Part shown: piece by piece, positions 56,566 to 64,000 of the stretch
Position numbering within the stretch: the first letter of the stretch is position 1
Layout: every line of letters starts with the position of its first letter
Assembly (NCBI GenBank): GCA_050084985.1
Contig: JBITNC010000001.1
Coordinates: 108,934,001-108,998,000, forward strand
Direction: 5' to 3'
DNA length: 64,000 bases
Source: Nageia nagi
Lineage: Eukaryota; Pinophyta
The notes under the pieces: generated by a model
What the model was told of the DNA's origin: nothing
Databases searched by the model: none
Seen by the model: only the letters and a program-made list of their open reading frames with translations
Position numbers and translations under genes: made by a program

Positions 56566-59500
56566 ATGACTTGCTTGATGATACCATTTGACCTCAAGCA
56601 CTATCGAGGATGTAAATGAAATCACATTTAAACAATTGCTAATGATGATAGATTTCAAGTGGAAATATGTGTTATTTATATCAAGTTGATGCTAGCTTTA
56701 ATATTTATGATGTAGGTGATAGGTTACTGTAAGATGAAAAGAGAAATCAAAGACCTAAGGAACCAAAGTTGAATTGGTGAAGGAATGAAAGGGTAACAGT
56801 GAGGAAATGATTGTGTTGATTCATTAAAAAACCATAATGAACACATAGATCATGTAGCTGCATGATAGAATAATTAGTCAAGAATATTGATGAATATATG
56901 TTTATGGATGTGTGTGTTGAACTAACAATTTACCCTACAGAACAAGGTGACCACCATAAGTAAAATGTATGATTAACTTCCTATTGTGAATTTTTGAAAG
57001 TTGAATTCAAAAAAGAAGGGAAAGGAATATTATTTTGAATTTAAATTTAGGAATATTCTTTCAAATTTGAATTTGTTAGAAAGGTCTAAGGTCACTTTGG
57101 TATGTTACAAGGTATTAATGTTTTATGAAAATAATTGAGTTATGGCCCTACTTATTTTTTTTCTATGTGTTAGGTATGGGACACTAGTTGACATTATTTT
57201 GTTAGTTAATAAAAAAGGTTTCAAATTATTTAATGACACTACAATTATTAACCATTTTATTAAGACTTATAATAAAAAAATATTAAAAATTGAGTAGAAA
57301 TCCATTTTGACATTTGATTTTCCTTACCTATAAATAAAGAATGGAACATTAGAAAAAAAAAAAGATAACACCTATCTATCTATCTCTTATTATTTCATTC
57401 TTGTTATTCTCAAGCTTGGGTGTAGAGTTACATGAAGAAAAGAAGTCTCTCTTATCCCTCCAAGTTTAGGTGCATTCTTTTTACATTTCTAACATGCATA
57501 GTTAGAGTAGTCCTATGTTGATATTATTTAATGAGTTGTATGAAAGGATTTCTTAATAAAGGCTCATGAAATTAATTGTTATACTATTTTAAGGGACATA
57601 TTGAATGTTTTGTTGATATAATGCATGTGAAGGTTGGTAGCTTGTCTTTTCCTTTAAAAGGAAGGGAATGGTATCTTAGTATTTTTTTTTTTACTTTTCC
57701 CTTTTATTTAATTTAATATAAAGTCCTAAGTACAAATTTAGTTTAATCAGTTAATTCTATTATGACTAGTTCTTTACCTTACTTGATTGGATTTTAATAC
57801 CTTCCACATTTGAATTTACTTTTTGGGTGTTTTCTATCTATAGTGTTATTCATGTAATTGTTTTGCCTTGTGGATGTTCTTTAAAAAATATTATATAAAG
57901 TAGATAAAGGTTTTTCATAGCTTTGAAATGAATTTAATGCCAATTGTATTCATATATAACAAGAATCATTTAAATATGTGTTAATTGGTTTAGATATTTC
58001 TCATCACCCACATTACCTTGAATGATGTAGAGGTTTTCACTTTTTGGTGTGTTATTTCCATTGATTCATAGGAAACTCTTTTGGGGATATTACCAATTTA
58101 CTATGTTTGTAGCTATTTTCATAACTTTATAGCTAATGATTATACCAAATGATATCACAAGCCAACCAAATAATGGAAAAGTTAGAAGATTTATTTCAAA
58201 TTCTATAGGTACCCACATAGTTAACTTTCGATCAATGGTGTAATTTTCTTCCCTTCATTCATTACTCATGTGTTACATTGAGACAATTATAGTATATAAT
58301 ATGTGAATGATCTATTTTAGGTTCATCACTTTAATTCTATCTGCTTGTAAGTTAAAGGGATTTAAAATTGATTGCCTAGATTACTTGACCTTCCTTCTTT
58401 ATAATAAACTCAAAGGGATATTAGAATATATCTCTAAGAGCTTAGATTTATAGCATAGGAAAAAAGGAGTTCAAACTAAGAGTTTGTGGCCTTATTGAAC
58501 CAATGAGAAATCATTTCATTCCAAACCCTCCAAAAGAATGAAGGCAAGTAATAATGTTGATTCCTTTTCCTCCTATGAAGTAAAACACAACCTATGCCCT
58601 TGAAACTATCAAATAATTGTATGATTTCATTACCATAGAACCTTTGTATCCCCAACATCTATTTTCAAGAGCTCCTGTGATGCCATATGTAGAAATAAGT
58701 AATTCTTATACTCAAATTAAATTCTTTATTTCCAAACATTGCAAATTAGTGGCATTAATTTTTTTAAAAGATTGTCTTATATTTTAAAATGTCCATGATG
58801 GCATAGGTAATAGGAATAGGGAGAAATTTATATGAAATCTTGATCCCAAATCAACCTAACCTCCTCTTTTCTTGATCAACATTATATAAATCCATTAGAA
58901 GGGAACATGCTACTAGGATCTGGCTAAGAATGCAGATATAGTATAGAATCTAATTGGTGTATGCCATGATGAAATCTTCTTCATTATTCTCACACAACAC
59001 TTAATCCATCTATCATGTTTCCCATTTGATTATAGCATATGATGTTAATAGTTCCTATAAGGTTTTATTATGTAATATTAAGGCATAGTTAGATACATGA
59101 ATGTATACATCAACCAAATAAGCTTGAAATCTATGAATTGTTGGGTGACTAGCTAAAAGCATGTGGTTAGATGTCATTGTGGTGGAATTAATCAATATTA
59201 TTTTGAATACAAATAATATTAATGTATAGATTAAAGAATTAAGTGGATTATTATTTAGAATATTTAGATTGGATTTAGAAATGATATGATTTGTTTTAAA
59301 ATTGTATTATTGGTAAATAAGAGACTTATTTGTATAATCCTATCATTGAGTTTTAAGAAATTTATTTATACATTTCTATTATTGAGTATAAAGAGATTTT
59401 AGTGACTTATATGAATATTTCTTAAAGTTACTTATTTGTGGAAATATTCAAGTAAAATATATATACATTAAATAGTAAGTGCTATTAAAATTGAATTAAG

Positions 59501-60750
59501 AAATATTATAATTAAATTATAAGATGAATGATGGATGTTGGGACCTAAGAAGGGATGTAGTCCATGAAGGATTTAAAATCCTCCTGAGGTCTATAGAAAA
59601 TATGAAATGGAACTCATTTACATAATGGTCAAGTTTGAAATGGATTTTCCTGATCCTCCTCCCTTCTAGTACTCGACCCATACACCATAGGTTTTTGAAT
59701 ATGCTCGATGCTCATAAATTAATGGAAGTTCTTATCGATAATACAAAGGTGAATTACTAGTGCAATAGTATAATATGACATGATGTACTTCATTTTATTA
59801 CATTTCTATTACAAGAAATAATGTATTATGCTCCTTTGTAATTATTATGGTCTATTAAGAAAACATCATTAAATTAGATGTTGAAGAATGACTTTTCACT
59901 AAGCATATTTGATCATCTTGTAGTGGATAAATACTCTTGTATTAACTCATTAAACATTGTTTTGTATTTATGCCTTGTTCGTATGGAAATGAGTAGTACT
60001 TCAACAAATTGGTTTTATTATGTAAATGATTAATAAGTTTCCTTTTTATTGAGAAAAATATTATGATGGTTTTTTATGCTATGATTAGCAATGATTACAT
60101 AATTAGAAGTAGATATTTATTACTCCATGAATATGATTAGTGGGTCATTACAAATTGATTAAGTAAATGATTTTAACAAAACTAATTAAGAAGTAGATTG
60201 ATTGGGTCATTAATTCCAATAAACCCAAAACTATTTGAATGATATAGAAACACTCCTAAATTAGATTTATGGTTCCAAAAGATAATTTAGGATCATTTGG
60301 GAAACTTTAGGGATCCTTAGGACTCAAATGGGTATTAATGGACCTAATGGTAATGAATGGGATCTTTTGAGATTCCATGGAAAATATTAGGGAATGTAAA
60401 TAGTAAAGTTTCTTGCATAAAGCTAAAAATAAGGTTTGAACATAAATGAATGATATTAATTCTTATGGCATGACATATACCCTTTCTCAAGCATATAAGA
60501 GGGTAATGAAGTTCAAATAAAACAAGGGAATGATCATCAAGAGTATATGCTCATAAGCAAGGATAGGAATACCTAGTGAACATACCCTTGTACTTAGAAA
60601 GAAAGGATGAGAATTAATAAATTCTATGAGGTATCAATATTTAATGTATGTGGAATATAATTCTTCTAATAGTAAACCTTGAGATGTCAAAAAATAAATC
60701 AAAGATAAAAAAAAAAAATTGGTCCTCAATTTAAGGTTTTTAGATAGTGA
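56566..60750. other. Unidentified insertion of about 4.2 kb in the T2 LTR
   Basis: No retroelement core domain was found. A TATA-like CCTATAAATAAAGAATGG at about 57328-57345, followed by a CTAT microsatellite near 57372-57388, resembles an LTR promoter. A LINE-like patch is at 58470-58690. No terminal repeats or target duplication were identified, so it may be more than one insertion. Confidence 0.35.
58470..58690 (-). pseudogene. Possible LINE zf-RVT fragment
   Basis: The minus strand reads GIGCVLLHRRKRNQHYYL, then SFFWRVWNEMISHWF, which resembles the C..C....E...HL...C....VW block of plant LINE zf-RVT domains. The cysteines are mostly lost. It could be chance. Confidence 0.28.
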
Positions 60751-60974
60751 AAGTTTGAGTTGTGCTATAATGATGTTCTTTTATTGTTACATTTAGATCC
60801 TGTTTGATTCTTAGGATCATTACATATTACATTATTTTTGACATCTCTTTTGATTTTTGACACCTTTACATCATATAATCATCCATTACATTGCCTTTTG
60901 TATATTTTAACCCTCTTTACAACTATTTACAATGAATTATTTAATAAGTAATAATTCATGTTTAGGCATCTACA
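60751..60974 (-). repeat. T2 3' LTR, PPT-side part
   Basis: Matches the solo LTR at about 50770-50991, including ATTACATTGC, AAATTATT-AAT and the end TTTAGGCATCTACA. Confidence 0.8.
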
Positions 60975-60992
60975 TTTTGTCCCTATTTGTAG
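60975..60992 (-). other. T2 polypurine tract
   Basis: The minus strand reads CTACAAATAGGGACAAAA directly before the LTR start, with the purine tract broken by two C. Confidence 0.65.
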
Positions 60993-61994
60993 GTGTGATT
61001 CAAGAAATGAGATTACATATCCAAAGAAAAAGTATAGAAGAAATTTTTAAAAACTTTTAACTCTTTACCAAACACTACCATTTGATGATGATGATGGTCC
61101 TTTATTGCCCCCTTTTGGCTTGGTTTCCCTAGTAAAGGTTTTGGAGTGGTGCAACTAAGACAAAACCTAAAGAACTATATCTTTTGCCTCTTATGATATT
61201 TCTACCATGGAAGGAGTTCTACTACAAGGTAGTCTTATGGTACCAAATGCAATATTTAAAATAGAAGGGAGTTTTTTTCCCCTTTACACTATTCAACCAT
61301 AAATCTATACATTCCTTTGTCCCTAATACTCAAGAATTTGATGCTCTTACATCCATGACTTGATATAAAAAAATTTTCTTTTATTTTAGCTTTTAGTTTA
61401 TTAACATTCATATTACTGGCTATGTGAAGATAGTATTTTTACATAATTGATAACATTTATTCTCCATAATTTTGTTTCTTTCATTTTATGTAAATTCCTG
61501 TAAAAAGTGTTAGATATACCCTTCATGAAAATATTTTTGATACATAATAAGCTACATCATTGATTTATATTTTAAGTGAGTGAACTCTCACTAGCCATAT
61601 CAATGGTTATTGGTGGTCATATATTTTATGTCTATGACACTGAGACATTATGCTTTGTATGGTTCAAAGCAAAAATCATGTGGATACATAATAAGTTATA
61701 TCATACATAAAGGATGAATCAATGCCCACATCTTGCTTACCACTGCATCACTAATTTATCTTTTAAGTGAGTGAACTCTCACTACTTGTATTGATGGCTA
61801 TTAGTAACTTAGCATTTATTTGTCTATACTATGTAAATTTTATACTTTTTTTAAATGCAATTGGTAGCATACAAATAGTAAATGTACACCATTAGCTACA
61901 TGGGAATAATGAAAGAAAGTACATAAATGAAAATGGAAAATAAAATACATGTAGGTTGTACAAAATATTTGTTATTTTACAAGGTACAAAGATG
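60993..61994 (-). other. T2 3' untranslated region
   Basis: About 1 kb between integrase and PPT. It has a direct repeat of about 190 bp: TTTAAGTGAGTGAACTCTCACTA occurs near 61572 and 61750, each after a CATCA-TGATTTAT-type block. No coding is visible. Confidence 0.55.
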
Positions 61995-63115
61995 CTATCT
62001 CATGCAAAGAAGCATTTAAGATGCATGGCATTGAAGTTTTTAGTTCTTTTTTTTCCATCCATGGATGATAACTTGTAAGCTCCTAACTCTATTTCTTCAA
62101 CTACAACAAATGGGCCCAACCAATTTGGTTCAAATTTCCCTTTTAATTCATTATTTATAGTTATCTTGTTAATGTTTTCTTTCAGTACCAAGTCTCCCTC
62201 CTTAAATTCTTTTGTTTTGATCTTATTTTCAAATGCCATTTTCAATTTTGCATGATAAGCTTTTTGATGTTCAATTTTTATGATTATTTTCTCATCAAGT
62301 TATTCCAACTGATGCAATCTAGCTTTCTTTACTTCTTCATTTGATATTTCTCCTTGTAATGAAATTTGTAAGGATGGTAACTCCAACTCTAATGGTACTA
62401 TAGCCTCATTTCCATAGACTAATGAAAATGGTGTTTCCCTAGTTGCTATACTAATGTTGGTTCTATATACCCAAAGTGCATAAGGTAACTACTCATACTA
62501 ATTTGCCTTATATCTATCCCAAGTTTTTGATAAAATACACTTGGATTTATTAGATGCTTTCACTTGACCATTTACTTGAGTGTAATAAATTGGAGAAAAT
62601 GTTTGAACATTGTGAAACATTTTACAAAAGGCTTTCATATCTTTACCTTTAAAATTTGGCCCATTATAGTTGATCAACCTTTTTAGCACCCCAAATTTGG
62701 TTATGATATTATCTATCAAAAATGTAATGATTTTTTCTAGTGTAATTGAATTCATTGGAATATCTTCAACCCATTTTGTAGTAAAATCTATATGTAAGAT
62801 AATGAATTTGTGACCTTCCCTTAAATGTGGGTTGATAAGCCCAATCAAATATATGCCCCGTGTTGCAAATAGCCAAGGTGAAATTCTGAAATGTAACTCT
62901 TGAGTTGGTTTTTTCTCCAAATTTGAATGTTTTTGACACTATAAATAAGTTTTAACACAATTCTTATAGTCTTCCTCCATTGTTGGCCAATAGTACCTAA
63001 TTAGTAAAAGATTGGTGTATAATACTTTTGCACAAAAATATTCTTCACACAACCCATCATGTGCTTGTTTTAATATTGTTATTATTTCATGTTATGTTAG
63101 ATTTTCAGCCATAAA
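61995..63115 (-). pseudogene. T2 integrase relic
   Basis: From 63115: a zinc region (LKQAHDGLCEEYF, RYYWPTMEEDYKNCVKT and CQKHSN). The catalytic core follows in an open 140-residue stretch at 62498-62920, with GHKFIILHIDFTTKWVEDIP, DNIITKFGVLKRLINYNGPN and FSPIYYTQVNGQV. The first catalytic Asp position reads D in HIDFTTKW; the second reads YNGPN where the family has DNGP-F, so it is lost. [11 protein letters not shown] and [20 protein letters not shown] follow near 62480-62380. A C-terminal open stretch, 62000-62245, has GDLVLKENINK, WLGPFVVVEEIELGAYKL and ends NAMHLKCFFA. Confidence 0.87.
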
Positions 63116-64000
63116 AGAAACATATTAGCAAATAGATAAATATTATTAAAAAAATATGTATTCTATTACTTTTTGAAAGACTTCAATTTTTCAATCTACA
63201 AATTTCCTAATCCATTATCTTTTGAAAGGGATTTTATAATATGGTGTGATACAAGCCCCTCTATTGGGGAAAATGAAGGAATCTCTAGTGATCTCTATGG
63301 ATTGCTAGCAATCCAATCGAATCACTAGCACTTGATATGTAACTATCAACATTTCTACAACTTGAGATATATGTTGGACTTGAGTGTATTTTCTACATTT
63401 TGACCCTCATTCTAGATTTTGTTTGGCTTCTAGCTTAATGTGTCTTCAATTTGTCATGCCTTAGAACCTATGGACCTTGCACATATGCTAAAACAACACA
63501 TAAAACATACCAAAACTCATAAATCATAAGCATTAAAACATGAAAATAAGTAAAATTGCATAAATAAAAGTATATAGTCTCATAAAAATCCTAGTACAAT
63601 TTTTGCAACATTATCTTACTTCTAATTAGGGTTTAAATTATGTATTGTGTGCATTTTTTTTAAAGATTTTTTACTTACTATCTTAGTCACTTAGGAATGA
63701 TATGAAAATGGGGGTCAAGGCTCATCTTGGATAGGAATAGGTCATGGGTGTCATGCCAAATCCTATCTAGGATGATGACTCCCCTCTTTTATCCATGATT
63801 TTGAGGAAGATATGAGATCCATAGCTCACCTTCTTTTTTTAGTTTTTCTAGTTTTAGAGTTGTTTATGATCTATATCAAGCATCAATGATTAGATTAAAT
63901 CACTGATGATCAAGACCCAATTGTTGATGTTTTAGCTTAATTAGATTTTTAATATTTTTGTTGTCTATTTTATTTAACTTTCAAACGAGGGTCATTTTTA
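63116..64000. other. Unassigned AT-rich end of the window
   Basis: No coding blocks are recognised where T2 RT and RNase H would be expected, so T2 is probably truncated or interrupted here. An imperfect inverted repeat lies at 63721-63777: CTCATCTTGGATAGGA pairs with TCCTATCTAGGATGA about 25 bases later. Confidence 0.4.

Larger units (their letters stand above)
56156..63115 (-). mobile_element. T2: Tat-like Ty3/gypsy element, 3' half
   Basis: Minus-strand order: integrase 63115-61995, about 1 kb of 3' region, PPT 60992-60975, and 3' LTR from 60974 to 56156 interrupted by about 4.2 kb. The solo LTR at 50358-50991 is the same family and shows what the unbroken LTR looks like. RT, protease, gag and 5' LTR are not seen below 64000; the upstream part is either deleted or beyond the window. 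Confidence 0.75.

Noticed and set aside
1-64000. CRISPR array, bacterial operon or integron
   Set aside because: All spaced repeats are minisatellites, microsatellites or LTRs, and the coding relics are eukaryotic retroelement domains.

Overview
This is nuclear DNA from a plant with a large, repeat-rich genome. It is very AT-rich, has almost no long open frames, and is built almost wholly of transposable elements. The lineage calls rest on plant-typical features: Ty3/gypsy polyproteins with dual RNase H, a LINE with a DUF4283 ORF1, UBN2-type copia gag, and a plant mobile domain (PMD). A gymnosperm-like genome would fit the many old, decayed insertions, but I cannot name the species. I found no intact cellular gene, no tRNA or rRNA gene and no CRISPR array. 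The only cellular-gene trace is a weak histone H2B-like tail near 5.2 kb.

Layout. 1-5 kb: an old minus-strand LINE (about 1340-4480) whose reverse-transcriptase core is deleted. 4.6-7.7 kb: T-rich repeats, the H2B-like relic and a TA microsatellite. 7698-13936: a structurally complete but dead plus-strand Ty3/gypsy element (G1), with 211/220-bp LTRs, a Met-type primer site and a perfect 5-bp target duplication ATCCA. 13942-16103: a plus-strand gypsy gag-protease fragment (T0).

16104-46768 is a nest. The outer layer T1 is a minus-strand Tat-like Ty3/gypsy element with 3' LTR at 16104-16918 and 5' LTR at 45044-46768. It has lost gag-protease-RT and its integrase gene is split by two later insertions. 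One is G2 (minus, 19265-35916); the other is G3 (minus, 35968-42918), a gag-protease-only element. G2 is itself broken by B1 (plus, 21262 to about 28798) between RT and integrase, and by a young 3.9-kb element in its 5' LTR (31824-35760). That young element has near-identical LTRs, a perfect GCTAG target duplication and classic PBS and PPT. It codes only for a copia-type gag followed by an unrecognised acidic, Cys-rich extension, so it is a TR-GAG type non-autonomous element. An older LTR copy at 19.6 kb shows the unoccupied version of its target site.

46769 to about 56155 is B2 (minus), a relative of B1 in opposite orientation. B1 and B2 share LTRs, a Cys/His-motif coding relic, and a PMD gene lying antisense to the LTR direction, with a candidate basic first exon and intron. 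No RT or integrase is visible in either, so they look like non-autonomous elements that carry a host-like domain. A 634-bp solo LTR with perfect CTATG target duplication sits inside B2's PMD gene. 56156 to about 63115 is T2, another Tat-like minus-strand element with integrase, PPT and a 3' LTR opened by about 4.2 kb of mostly unrecognised sequence. The window ends in unassigned AT-rich DNA.

The nesting gives relative ages: T1 is older than G2 and G3; G2 is older than B1 and the TR-GAG element. The TR-GAG element is clearly the youngest. The points most worth following are the gag-only element with its novel extension and the antisense PMD genes in B1 and B2.
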